Shown one piece after another: positions 27,226-35,553 of a DNA stretch of 58,476 nt. Where the stretch lies: the NCBI GenBank assembly GCA_003215435.1, contig QCKJ01000009.1, positions 1 to 58,476 on the forward strand, given 5' to 3'. This DNA comes from Prochlorococcus sp. AG-409-M05. GTDB lineage: Bacteria; Cyanobacteriota; Cyanobacteriia; PCC-6307; Cyanobiaceae. Position 1 is the first letter of the stretch. Each line of letters begins with the position of its first letter. The notes below the pieces were generated by a model. The model was not told the origin of the DNA. It saw only the letters and a program-made list of their open reading frames with translations, and searched no databases. The position numbers and the translations under genes are program-made.

Positions 27226-27540
27226 GTGGCAGACAGGAACACGGCTGCACAGCAGAAGGCAGAAGCTGAGAAGAAGGCGGCTGCACAGAAGAAGGCAGAA
27301 GCTGAGAAGAAATCAGCTGCACAGAAGAAGGCAGCATCACAGCAGAAGAATGCTGGTGCTGCCAATCAAGTTGTACCAACTACGAAAGAAAGGTCAGTCG
27401 CACAAAAGAAAAGAGATGGTCGGAGTGAGCTCTTAAAAGTCTCGGTTTATCTTGATACAGGTAAGGTCCTTGGGATTGCCTCCCTTGGGGTTGTTTCTGC
27501 TGCAATCCTTGTGGCAGCCTTGGCTTTCATCGCAGGCTGA
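27226..27540 (+). CDS. Lys/Ala/Glu-rich repeat protein with C-terminal membrane helix
   Basis: The 104-residue protein begins with about 42 residues built from a 12-residue repeat (AAQKKAEAEKKA type), which should form a charged helix similar to the TolA/histone H1-like repeats. A linker follows, then one membrane helix at about residues 82-103 (IASLGVVSAAILVAALAFIAG). It is probably a tail-anchored protein with a basic cytoplasmic helix that could touch DNA, RNA or acidic proteins. The start is GTG at 27226. The function is unknown. Confidence 0.7.
   Translation: MADRNTAAQQKAEAEKKAAAQKKAEAEKKSAAQKKAASQQKNAGAANQVVPTTKERSVAQKKRDGRSELLKVSVYLDTGKVLGIASLGVVSAAILVAALAFIAG
27244..27351 (+). repeat. 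36-bp tandem repeat, three copies
   Basis: Units start at 27244, 27280 and 27316, all with gctgcacag. The first two are nearly identical and the third diverges in its second half. They encode AAQQKAEAEKKA, AAQKKAEAEKKS and AAQKKAASQQKN. Confidence 0.9.
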
Positions 27541-27613
27541 TTCTAAGAAGATTCCGAGGATTTTTCTTTTTCTATAGATGACTGATTGAAAATCAAATCT
27601 CGACCATTCTTCG

Positions 27614-28291
27614 GTGCTTGAATGGTTTTGCATTTGTAAGGTTCGATCAGTGCCAGCAGAGAGAATCCAGGAGATTGTTGATTTTGCAACGACTGAATCA
27701 CCGTATCGCTCTGCCAATAAAGGCTGGCTTAGTGACGATATTTATTTGCAATGGTCTTCTACAGAGGAGAAGTCCTCCCAAAAATTAGACCAGTTAGCAA
27801 AAGTGTCTGTTTTTTGGAGGCCAATAATTGAAATCATTTCAATTATTTTTGTTGTCATCTGCATTGCCTCAACTCTTGCATTCATGCCACTTGCTTTTTC
27901 TAGTGGAAGACTTCAATCAAGCATAGGAATTTTTCAGTCAAAACCTTATGAGTCCACAATCCAAGAAAACGCCAATCTGGAGTCAAAAAGCATAATCCTT
28001 GAATCAAGTCTTGAGGTGACTCCAGCTGAAGGGAAAATTGTTGATGCGAAATTAAATATTGATTCGGCTCCAATTGAGGAAAAAATTGTCACTCCAAACT
28101 CAAATAGCAATAGCTTAAAAACAAGCTCTGAGGGAATTGTTCAACTTGAGAAGAAGAATGAAAAGACATTTCCTGACGACAACCCCACCCCGTCCACAAG
28201 AAACCTTCGTGATAGTTCTCCTTTGAGTAATCGTAGAGCCATGAAAAAGGTGAAGACGGCTACAGACCTCTTTCAACCAACACGTAAATAA
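27614..28291 (+). CDS. Membrane protein with one or two helices and disordered tail
   Basis: The 225-residue protein has a soluble N-terminal segment of about 65 residues. A hydrophobic region follows at about 70-97 (PIIEIISIIFVVICIASTLAFMPLAF), then about 125 residues of low-complexity, Ser/Lys/Glu-rich sequence. It starts with GTG at 27614, 73 bp after the repeat protein, and may share its transcript. No family recognised. Confidence 0.6.
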   Translation: MLEWFCICKVRSVPAERIQEIVDFATTESPYRSANKGWLSDDIYLQWSSTEEKSSQKLDQLAKVSVFWRPIIEIISIIFVVICIASTLAFMPLAFSSGRLQSSIGIFQSKPYESTIQENANLESKSIILESSLEVTPAEGKIVDAKLNIDSAPIEEKIVTPNSNSNSLKTSSEGIVQLEKKNEKTFPDDNPTPSTRNLRDSSPLSNRRAMKKVKTATDLFQPTRK

Positions 28292-28680
28292 AAAAACAAG
28301 ACAATCAGACCCCATTAACAAAAGATTGCTTGAAAGACAGGACCATATCTATACCCTATTAGGCTTTTGTCTTATGACATTTTTGAGCTTTTTAGGTCCA
28401 TAGTTCAAAAGCAATAGAGATAAGCTAAATAATCTTTTAGGCTTCAATTAAATCCAAGTAACTATAAATAAAAACTTAGCTGAGAACTTTTTGAAATAAA
28501 GATTAAATCGCCACTTGATCTCTAAGAGTTAAAGACGTTTTTTTGAATTTATTGGAATAAAAGACTTTTGAGACTCTCCTGAAAGGTAATTGATTCCTAT
28601 CTAGAGAGTAGGTGTTAACATTAGAATTTCTTTGGTTAACTTTTAATCAGACCAAAGAGCTCAATTGATTTAATTTCGTT
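28292..28680. other. Intergenic region
   Basis: About 390 bp between two rightward genes. AT-rich, with no gene or strong hairpin that I could find. Confidence 0.4.
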
Positions 28681-29091
28681 TTGGCGAAAACAAAGTTCAT
28701 CTTGCTATTTGATGGTGGATGCCCTCTTTGTCAAAGAGAGGTCTCCTTCCTTCGCTCAAAAGATGATCTTAGGAAGATTTCGTTTGTAGATATTGATTCC
28801 CCTACATACGACCCAATGAAATATAAAGGGATCTCTTACCGCCAGGCGATGGGAACCATTCACGCAATCACAACTTCTGGAGAAGCCCTTAAAGGAATCC
28901 GGGTCTTTCGCGAGGCATACCAGTTGGTTGGTCTTGGTTGGGTTTATGCGCCAACTGGGTGGCCTGTTATAGGGCCTTTTGCTGAAATGTTTTATCAGTT
29001 GTGGGCATCTTTGCGTCTACCTTTTACCGGTCGCCCATCATTAGACAAACTGTGCAGCAATAAAGGCAAATATCAAATAAATAGGGAATAA
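28681..29091 (+). CDS. DCC family (DUF393) thiol-disulfide oxidoreductase-like protein
   Basis: The 136-residue protein has the DCC signature FDGGCPLCQREVSFL near residues 9-23, with a C-x2-C pair as in thioredoxin-like proteins. SFVDIDSP and GEALKGIRVFREAY belong to the same family. DCC proteins are putative thiol oxidoreductases of unknown substrate. The start is TTG at 28681, giving a short N-terminus before the first strand. The length is typical. Confidence 0.88.
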   Translation: MAKTKFILLFDGGCPLCQREVSFLRSKDDLRKISFVDIDSPTYDPMKYKGISYRQAMGTIHAITTSGEALKGIRVFREAYQLVGLGWVYAPTGWPVIGPFAEMFYQLWASLRLPFTGRPSLDKLCSNKGKYQINRE

Positions 29092-29275
29092 GCCTTTTGG
29101 CTAATTTCTTTTTTTGGGATAGTTATTTTTTCAAAGGTATCCACTGAGGCTCAGAACAAATTTTGCAGATGTGCTTTTTTTTACATTAATGAAGGCCAAT
29201 TTAATAAGGGTCTAGTGTTTTTTGTTACTAGACAATGTCTAGATAAAGTTGGACAAATTCTTCAAGTACCACTTA

Positions 29276-29965
29276 ATGGCTTGCTCTCTAAGAAGGTCTG
29301 CCTTAGTAGCAGCTCTAGCACTTTCCTCTTTCATTGCTCCTGCGGCCATCGCCGGTGAGAATAATAGGGATGATGGGAAAGGTTTCTACGCAGTTCTTGG
29401 AATAGGTGTGGAGGATAAAAAGGATACTGACTGGGATACAAACATTAGTTCAACAGCATATGGTGGAGAGGCTCATTTTGATACAGGTTGGGTTGGTGAC
29501 GTTGGTGTCGGTTATGACTTAGGTGGGGTTCGCCTTGAGGCGAGTTACGTGAAAAGTGATGAAAACTTTGGTGACTGTACAGATGAAAAACAAAGTGCTT
29601 CTGTTGAATGTGCAGGAGCTCTGAAATCAGAGGCACTAATGGGCAATGTTTATTTGGATATACCTATTGGCATTGACAATAAGCTAGAGGCTTACGTAGG
29701 TGCTGGAGCAGGTGTTACTAAATTGAAGCCTGTTGAAATTAATATTGCAGGAACTGATTATTACCCTGGAGATGAAAAAGCACTGACCTATCAGCTTAAG
29801 ATGGGTCTAAGTTATTTGTTAACTGAAAAAGGTGATGTTTTCCTTGAGGGAGTATATAAAAGGATTGATGCTTCATCGTTTGATACCGATATCGCAGATG
29901 TGGTGATTGATGTTGATCCTCTTGCTAGCTGGTCATTGAGGGGAGGTGCGCGTTTAAGATTCTGA
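29276..29965 (+). CDS. Outer-membrane beta-barrel protein (OmpW/OmpA-like fold)
   Basis: The product is secreted: counting from ATG 29276, residues 2-27 form a signal peptide (SLRRSALVAALALSSFIAPAAIAG). The mature part is eight or so amphipathic strands (GFYAVLGIGVED, WVGDVGVGYDLGGVRLEASYV) and ends GGARLRF, with a terminal Phe for Bam recognition. A longer reading from TTG 29249 would put nine polar residues before the signal, so I prefer the ATG. Two cysteines (GDC, VEC) could form a loop disulfide. It is a monocistronic gene with a strong terminator. Confidence 0.82.
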   Translation: MACSLRRSALVAALALSSFIAPAAIAGENNRDDGKGFYAVLGIGVEDKKDTDWDTNISSTAYGGEAHFDTGWVGDVGVGYDLGGVRLEASYVKSDENFGDCTDEKQSASVECAGALKSEALMGNVYLDIPIGIDNKLEAYVGAGAGVTKLKPVEINIAGTDYYPGDEKALTYQLKMGLSYLLTEKGDVFLEGVYKRIDASSFDTDIADVVIDVDPLASWSLRGGARLRF

Positions 29966-29983
29966 TCATATAACGCTTAATTT

Positions 29984-30019
29984 AAAAAAAAGTGCTCTGA
30001 AAGGAGCACTTTTTTTTTT
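29984..30019 (+). terminator. Rho-independent terminator after the barrel gene
   Basis: An A-tract, an agtgctc/gagcact stem with a 6-base loop and a run of ten T make a strong intrinsic terminator, starting about 20 bp after the stop. Confidence 0.9.
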
Positions 30020-30215
30020 AATTCTTCGGATTTTGACTTTGGCGAGGAGTCTTATCCCAAATAGAGAATAGAAACTGATATTTATTCTTAATAAGGAACT
30101 ATAGTTTAAGTGAGTTGACCCATGAGATATAAAAGCTATATAAAGACCTTTAACTATTACGAGAAAAAGATTAAAGCTCCTTGTAGTGTTCGTGCGTACT
30201 GACTGAAAATTATTT

Positions 30216-31259
30216 ATGCAGACCTATGGAAATCCAGACGTCACCTATAGCTGGTGGGCTGGTAATTCTATGGTCACCAACCGCTCTGGTCGATTTATTG
30301 CCTCGCATGCTGCGCATACAGGAATGATCTCTTTTGCGGCTGGTGCCAACACTCTTTTTGAGTTGAGTCGCTTTGACCCTTCTTTGTCTATGGGTGCTCA
30401 GGGATTTGTGAGTCTTCCACACCTGGCTGCTATTGGCATTGGCTTTGATGAGGCAGGGGTGTGGACTGGAGCTGGTGTTGTCACTATCGCCCTCCTTCAC
30501 TTGGTCTTTTCAATGGTCTATGGAGCTGGCGGACTTTTGCATGCGCTTTATTTCCCAGAAGACATGCAGGAAAGTCAAGTCATCCAGGCTCAGAAATTCA
30601 AATTGGAATGGGACAACCCTGATAACCAAACTTTTATCCTTGGACATCATTTGATTTTCATGGGTGTTGCATGTATTTGGTTTGTTGAATGGGCACGAAT
30701 TCATGGGATCTATGATCCAGCTATTGGTGCAATTAGGCAGGTCAATTACAACCTTGATTTGACTCAAATTTGGGGACATCAAACAGATTTCCTTACCATT
30801 GATAGTCTCGAGGATGTCATGGGTGGTCATGCCTTTTTAGCTTTCTTTGAAATTGGTGGTGGAGCATTCCACATTGCTACTAAGCAAATTGGCGACTACA
30901 CCGAGTACAAAGGGGCTGGTCTCCTTTCTGCTGAAGCAATTCTTTCTTTCTCTCTTGCAGGAATTGGCTTCATGGCAATTGTTGCAGCCTTTTGGTGCGC
31001 GACGAATACCACTGTTTATCCAGTTGAGTTTTATGGCGAACCTTTGAAGCAGGTATTCCTGATTGCACCAGCTTTCCAAGATACAGTTGAACTCAACAAC
31101 CTTGTTGGATTTAGTCAGTTTTCTGGGCGTTGCTATTTAGCGAATTTCCACTATATAGTTGGATTCTTTGCTCTTCAGGGGCATCTTTGGCACGCACTTC
31201 GTTCAATGGGTTTCAACTTTAAGGATATTGGCGAAAGGTTGCCTCTTCCAACTAATTAG
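30216..31259 (+). CDS. pcb: Pcb divinyl-chlorophyll a/b-binding antenna protein (copy 1)
   Basis: The 347-residue protein is a six-helix thylakoid antenna of the IsiA/CP43 family that delivers light energy to a photosystem in Prochlorococcus. It begins MQTYGNPDVTYSWWAGN, the common Pcb N-terminus. Conserved histidines that ligate chlorophyll occur in SHAAHTG, LPHLAAIG, LGHHLIF, GGHAFLAF, FHIATKQ and GHLWHALR. The large lumenal loop of CP43 is absent, as in all Pcb proteins. The gene has its own terminator. Which photosystem it serves, and which numbered pcb it matches, cannot be settled by reading. Confidence 0.97.
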   Translation: MQTYGNPDVTYSWWAGNSMVTNRSGRFIASHAAHTGMISFAAGANTLFELSRFDPSLSMGAQGFVSLPHLAAIGIGFDEAGVWTGAGVVTIALLHLVFSMVYGAGGLLHALYFPEDMQESQVIQAQKFKLEWDNPDNQTFILGHHLIFMGVACIWFVEWARIHGIYDPAIGAIRQVNYNLDLTQIWGHQTDFLTIDSLEDVMGGHAFLAFFEIGGGAFHIATKQIGDYTEYKGAGLLSAEAILSFSLAGIGFMAIVAAFWCATNTTVYPVEFYGEPLKQVFLIAPAFQDTVELNNLVGFSQFSGRCYLANFHYIVGFFALQGHLWHALRSMGFNFKDIGERLPLPTN

Positions 31260-31282
31260 TTGATTCAACCTTATTTCAATTC

Positions 31283-31314
31283 AAAAAAGCCTCGTTATTT
31301 GACGAGGCTTTTTT
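31283..31314 (+). terminator. Terminator after pcb copy 1
   Basis: A perfect gcctcgt/acgaggc stem extended by A/T pairs (31283-31295 with 31302-31314) is followed by T residues. It starts 24 bp after the pcb stop. Confidence 0.9.
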
Positions 31315-31465
31315 TTCAGCTTTTCTCTATGCATGATGGTTGGTTTTGGAGTTTTTAAAAACGTCCCAAAACTATAAAAATTGAATGAAGAGATTTGAAA
31401 CGATAAAAAGAAATCTCTTGAAAACACTGGCATAACATTTTCGGAATTGTTTAAATAGACCGGTC

Positions 31466-32071
31466 TTGTTGAAAATCTTTAGCTATAACTTTATTGAATT
31501 CTGGAAATATACACTTTTAGGAAAATTCACAGAAAGTCAAATAAAAGTCAATTTTTCTCCCGAGCTTATTAGGTCTATACACTCTCAGGCAAAGACAGTG
31601 GGCCTTACTATTAGCGAGTTTGCAACCAAACCTACTTGTGCGGGAGAATTATCTTCTCCTTGAGAAGAGGTTGCATTAGAGGAACTTACTTCTATGCGGA
31701 CAAGTTCCTAGGAAGTCTGTTTAGTGACTCTTCGATTGTAGGGGAAAAAGAAATTGCTGATAGCAAGGCTGAAATTTATAGCATTGAATTAGTAAAGGCT
31801 TTTCGCAAAATTTCCTTTGATCGAAAAATTACAATCAGAGAGTTTTGGATGGAATTCAAAGCATTTGAATACATAGCTTCTAAGCCACCTGAATGGTTAA
31901 AGACCGCTAAGGAGGTTTTTAAGTGGTAATAGAATTCTTACTGGACAAGAAACGGCTGAGTGTATAAGTACGTACGATGACTTAGATTGTTTTTTCGCGG
32001 TTAAATCTATGTCGGAGTCTGGCCTCCCTGAATTAGAGAAGGCCTATACAGAGCTTAGGGAATGGAATTAA
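31466..32071 (+). pseudogene. Possible decayed gene broken into three frame segments
   Basis: Three open segments follow one another. Segment A (31466-31663) contains QIKVNFSPELIRSIHSQAK, like a ribbon-helix-helix N-terminus. Segment B (31636-31929) ends EWLKTAKEVFKW. Segment C (31922-32071, no start codon at its head) reads SGNRILTGQETAEC...LPELEKAYTELREWN. B and C join smoothly if one base is added near 31920, after a T-run, giving a plausible continuous protein. A and C share a frame and B is in another. I cannot tell whether A belongs to the same ancestral gene. A sequencing error is also possible. Confidence 0.4.
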
Positions 32072-32297
32072 TTGCATTGAGAATATTTTAAATGATTTTG
32101 ATATAAATACCGCATACATTCTTTTATCAAAATGGTCAAATTTGAAGGGTGTTTTTTTTAAGAATGAGTTGCTTGTATATTTAAGATTTTGATAGCTCTA
32201 TCTATTCTCTTTACAGATGATCAGGCTTTCATCTCATTAGGAGAAGGAAGCCCAGGCTACCTTGAAATGGTGCTAAGATTAGGTAAATGTGCCTATC

Positions 32298-32328
32298 GCC
32301 AGGGCTTCCGGCGGGGCCTAGCCCTGGC
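32298..32328 (+). other. GC-rich hairpin before the DUF2862 gene
   Basis: A 9-bp perfect stem (32298-32306 with 32320-32328, gccagggct/agccctggc) around a 13-base GC-rich loop stands out in AT-rich surroundings. It lies 23 bp before the GTG start at 32352 and may affect translation, or be the remnant of a coding region. Confidence 0.5.
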
Positions 32329-32351
32329 CCTTATCAAATTGGGAGGTAGTT

Positions 32352-32714
32352 GTGGTAACTCTTTTAGAAGCAGGAACAAAGGTAAGGATTTTCCCTGAAA
32401 AAGTAAATGATCGCCTTCCTGGTGAGTTAGCGGAACTCCTTAGGCAAGACCCCTATGGAATATTTTTGGGCTACAAGATAACTGATGGGAAAGGGGTTGG
32501 TATGGTTTTGAAGCTTAGGGACGGATCAAAAAGTTGGTTTTTTGATAATGAATTAGATGTTCAACCTTCTCAGCACGCAGACTTGCCTTCTATCTCTCAT
32601 AAGAATGAATCAATGAATAGGAATCCACAAAAAGATGGGGATTCAATTCTTGAGTTGTTAAACCCTTTTTATTTCTTGGAATGGCTTACTTACTCTCTTA
32701 AGGACATTTTTTAG
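32352..32714 (+). CDS. DUF2862 protein
   Basis: The 120-residue protein shows the DUF2862 pattern of cyanobacteria and chloroplasts: TKVRIFPEKVNDRLPGELAELL, then GIFLGYKITDGKGVGMVLKL and SWFFDNELD. The domain is a small beta-barrel of about 60 residues. The remainder is a variable tail ending in an amphipathic aromatic segment (NPFYFLEWLTYSL). The function is unknown, though the distribution suggests a link to photosynthesis. The start is GTG at 32352, with gggagg upstream as ribosome binding site. Confidence 0.82.
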   Translation: MVTLLEAGTKVRIFPEKVNDRLPGELAELLRQDPYGIFLGYKITDGKGVGMVLKLRDGSKSWFFDNELDVQPSQHADLPSISHKNESMNRNPQKDGDSILELLNPFYFLEWLTYSLKDIF

Positions 32715-32779
32715 GTCGACTTTAACCGGAAGCCTTGTCATTTTTCGGCATACACCTCACTGATGATTTAACAAAGCTG

Positions 32780-33175
32780 ATGAAGCCAAGACCTTTTACT
32801 CCTCTAAGAGCCTTTGATAAGGCAATTGAAAACTCTGAACTTACAAAGGTAGAAAAAGAGTTAATTGACCATATAAGGCATGTTGGGGTTTTTACTCAAG
32901 TTAGCCTGACCCAGCACTTACGATTAAGCTCAAAACCTCCTGCTTTGTCTGTTCTTTGCACGGCATGTAGAAAGTTAGGCGACAATATGCCTGAACACTT
33001 TGCAGCAGTTCGTGAATGGTCAAAGGAAGTTAGTGAGCATGGCGTCCATTGGGATGGTGATCTTATATGCAGTTTGGCCTGGAACGTAGATGGAGAAAGG
33101 CTAACTCCAGAGTCATCCACAACTCAATATCATACTTTTGTAGTTCATAAGGAGCTATTCCAGGGGCTTGATTAA
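32780..33175 (+). CDS. Hypothetical protein
   Basis: Read from ATG 32780, the product is 131 residues; TTG 32735 would add 15. It has a helical N-terminal half (LRAFDKAIENSELTKVEKELIDHIRHVGVFTQVSLTQHL), a C-x2-C pair (CTAC) and a WDGDLICSLAWN segment in the second half. The family is not recognised. It follows DUF2862 by 65 bp on the same strand and may be co-transcribed. Confidence 0.65.
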   Translation: MKPRPFTPLRAFDKAIENSELTKVEKELIDHIRHVGVFTQVSLTQHLRLSSKPPALSVLCTACRKLGDNMPEHFAAVREWSKEVSEHGVHWDGDLICSLAWNVDGERLTPESSTTQYHTFVVHKELFQGLD

Positions 33176-33675
33176 GCCTTAAAAGTCGTTAGATATGGGA
33201 ACTATCGAAGTCCTCTCTTCTGACAGGCTTTATATGAGTCTTTGATGCCATAGCTAGCTTTTAGGACCTTTTGCGAATATGCAAAACAATGAACCTGCTG
33301 GTTAGATTGCGCAAATGAGCATTAAGACGGGTTGCATTTTGTAGCGATTGATACACAATAGCCTCTACTCTCTCTCCTTGCATAACGTTTATGAGAATCC
33401 GAGAAGGCTCGTGAAAATGCAAGTATTTTGAATCTCCTGCTTTCTTAGAGTTGCTTTGCTACTCAGAGACTTTTCCTAGTCTTGCATGAGATTAACCCCT
33501 GATTATTGTTTATCAGGGTGCTTCTATTCTGATAACATTTCATTCGTTATCAGAGAAGCTATTTGATGGTAATTTAATATATTTAATTGATAAAAATGTG
33601 GTTTATATTTATTAACCAGAACATCCATAACTTAATTCTTGATGTTATAAAGGACCCCACTTTAAGGAGGTACAA
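33176..33675. other. Intergenic region with paired hairpins
   Basis: About 500 bp. It holds two adjacent hairpins at 33497-33518 and 33520-33559 and a ttttgtagcgattg motif near 33348-33361 that recurs at about 50275-50288. No gene was supported. Confidence 0.5.
33497..33559. other. Two adjacent hairpins, candidate structured RNA
   Basis: Stem 1 pairs 33497-33503 with 33512-33518. Stem 2 pairs 33520-33525 with 33554-33559, and inside it 33529-33536 with 33546-33553, leaving a 3-base bulge. No T-run follows, so simple termination is less likely. It lies upstream of the frame at 33676 and could be part of its leader. Confidence 0.45.
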
Positions 33676-33822
33676 ATTATCCCAAACAAGCAAGAGAAGT
33701 TGCCCGTTTTCAAAAGGATTAATGTAATTGGTGAATGCTTTGAATATTTTGCTACCTCTTCCTTCTTGAATGGGTGCAGTACCTCACTCAATGTGTACAG
33801 TTTTACATTAAAGAGCAACTAA
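33676..33822 (+). CDS. Possible 48-residue protein with ATT start
   Basis: An open frame starts within 33643-33676 and ends at 33822, four bases before the next gene. There is no ATG, GTG or TTG before codon 8. However, a strong Shine-Dalgarno sequence aaggagg (33664-33670) sits five bases before an in-frame ATT at 33676. TTG at 33697 is a shorter alternative. The product (IIPNKQEKLPVFKRINVIG..., then FATSSFLNGC) has no recognised motif. Confidence 0.35.
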   Translation: MIPNKQEKLPVFKRINVIGECFEYFATSSFLNGCSTSLNVYSFTLKSN

Positions 33823-33826
33823 AATC

Positions 33827-34210
33827 ATGATGCAAACAATTCCTTTTTATGTAAGTCCAAAAGGCGGTTCAATTACATGTCTTCGTGGAGACTTCGGCCG
33901 TATTTTTAGATCTTGTCTAGATAGTCGATGTATTTATTCTTCTGACTTACATACCGCTAAGCTTTACTTAGACACCCTTGAATTACCTAAGAGATCAACT
34001 AGAAGTTTTTCCGTATGTTCTGCACAAAGGAAAACTACCCTTAAATGGAATCCTGATGGTGAGCTTTCTTCAGTTGACATGTCAAGAGTTCTTGACCGGC
34101 TTGCTGACCCAGCTTTAACACAATGTGAGGTCTCTTGTGAATATAGTAGTCCAAGTAAGACAGTTGGGCAGCCATGCTTATACTTGCCTGCAACTTCTTG
34201 GCTACCCTGA
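33827..34210 (+). CDS. Hypothetical soluble protein
   Basis: The 127-residue protein has no signal peptide or membrane helix. It has several cysteines (ITCLRGD, RSCLD, SRCIYSS, SVCS, QCEVSCEYS). KTTLKWNPDGELSSVDMSRVLDRLADPALTQC looks like a small alpha/beta domain. I do not recognise the family. It may be coupled to the short frame ending four bases upstream. Confidence 0.6.
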   Translation: MMQTIPFYVSPKGGSITCLRGDFGRIFRSCLDSRCIYSSDLHTAKLYLDTLELPKRSTRSFSVCSAQRKTTLKWNPDGELSSVDMSRVLDRLADPALTQCEVSCEYSSPSKTVGQPCLYLPATSWLP

Positions 34211-34365
34211 AATCGACTTCTAAATATTAATTACAATAAAGACGGTAGAATCTGTTTCTAGATGTTTAGTTTAGATGAGTCAATCCTAATGAATAGCTAA
34301 AGTATTTACTCTAGCTCTTGTAATCTGTAAAAATAGACTTGGTCTATAGAATTTGTTGATTTAGT

Positions 34366-34548
34366 ATGGAACGCATAAATGGTGGATACCTTGCATTAAT
34401 AGTGGTTGGACTTATTTTCTTTGGCCTACAAGTTTGGTGGATAGGTATGACGCTTAGAAACGGAATTAGTAAAAGAGGATTGATTAACGATAGGAAGACT
34501 TCTGAAATGAAGAAGAAACTTGAGAAGATATTTCAAAATAATTCTTAG
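34366..34548 (+). CDS. 60-residue single-helix membrane protein
   Basis: MERINGGYLALIVVGLIFFG opens the protein: one membrane helix at about residues 8-27, then a basic, Lys-rich cytoplasmic tail (KRGLINDRKTSEMKKKLEKIF). This type of small protein is common in marine picocyanobacteria. The function is unknown. Confidence 0.65.
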   Translation: MERINGGYLALIVVGLIFFGLQVWWIGMTLRNGISKRGLINDRKTSEMKKKLEKIFQNNS

Positions 34549-35235
34549 GCTTTTTGATATAGGACTGGAGGTGATTTAGATTATACAAAAATCAATCTTT
34601 TCTTGTATGGATAGCACTGAATAAATGCTCTAGACGAAGCTGTATAGCATACATTCGTGTTTTATTAAAAAACAACCTTTCCCCACGATCGTTTTTTAGC
34701 CTTTCACTGATCCTTACCAGTTGGACGCAAAGGATAATGATCGTGGCAGGGATTAGAACAATCAAGGCTTGTAAAATTCATTAATTACAAACAAATACTA
34801 GCTCAAAACTTTTGTAAATGGATGAATCGACCATAATTAGATATTTCAGATATGTAGACTATTAGTTGTATTTAATGCCACTTGATATTACCAATTGCTA
34901 GGTGAATTATTCATGAGATGACAGCCAGTTCACGCACCAAGCATCAATCGAATAATAAAAGATCATCCTTTTCATGGCTTCTTTTTGCTTGGTTTGAAAG
35001 GAGTTAACTTTGCCATGACTCTAATAATGGGAGGAAAGCAACCTTTTAGCGTGCCTTTGAGCTCTTTAAATCTTCCTTAAAAATAAACAGGAGCTCCCTA
35101 CAATGAAAAATCTAACTAGATTTAGTTTTTTTCTTGGGATCTGATTTTATGCAAGCGATTTGGGCAATTATTAATTAAGCCTAGAAATAATCCTGGATAG
35201 CATGATTCTGCTTCTCTATCACTTATGATTAAGAG
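34549..35235. other. Long intergenic region with a nested hairpin
   Basis: About 690 bp with no gene I can support; frames of 29 and 21 codons near 34918 and 35014 are too weak. It contains the nested hairpin at 34683-34746. Confidence 0.5.
34683..34746. ncRNA. Candidate structured RNA (nested stems)
   Basis: An outer 11-bp stem (34683-34693 with 34736-34746, one G-U) directly encloses, on the right side, an inner 6-bp stem (34710-34715 with 34730-34735). The compact, co-axial arrangement inside a 690-bp gene-free stretch suggests a small RNA or leader. There is no T-run at either end, so strand and boundaries are unknown. Confidence 0.4.
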
Positions 35236-35451
35236 ATGGCACTTGACCAGTTAAAAGAGTTTCTGCAGAAGATGCAGAATGATCCAGCTTTAAAGGATGA
35301 GGTTATGTCGTCTTCAACGGCAGATGATGTAGCACTGATAGCCTTTAAGCTTGGCTATGAATTTTCAGGTGATGAGTTGCTTAGGTTCTCCGGAAAAAAA
35401 GTAGGGCGAGTTACGGTACATAAGAACGATGTCCCTGGTGAATATAACTAG
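35236..35451 (+). CDS. Nif11-like domain protein
   Basis: The 71-residue protein matches the Nif11-like leader-peptide fold: ALDQLKEFLQKMQNDPALKDEV, ADDVALIAFKLGYEFSGDELL. It ends GKKVGRVTVHKNDVPGEYN. It lacks the double-glycine cleavage site and the Cys/Ser/Thr-rich core of prochlorosin precursors. It is therefore probably not a lanthipeptide substrate but one of the stand-alone members found in picocyanobacteria. No LanM or radical SAM peptide-modifying gene is adjacent. Confidence 0.8.
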   Translation: MALDQLKEFLQKMQNDPALKDEVMSSSTADDVALIAFKLGYEFSGDELLRFSGKKVGRVTVHKNDVPGEYN

Positions 35452-35553
35452 CAGAGAAGCACTGAAAAGCTTTTTTCATTATAAAGAACGTAATACTTTT
35501 GTTTTTGCTCCTAAAACTAAATAATAATGATTAGTCCCTAGAGCTGCAAAGGA

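Noticed and set aside
32189-32398. 69-codon frame overlapping the DUF2862 start
   Set aside because: It overlaps the well-supported GTG start and lacks features; the GC-rich hairpin inside explains its odd composition. A gene remnant is possible but not supported.
35236-35451. Prochlorosin (lanthipeptide) precursor
   Set aside because: The protein has a Nif11-like fold but no double-glycine cleavage site, no Cys-rich core and no LanM-type gene nearby.
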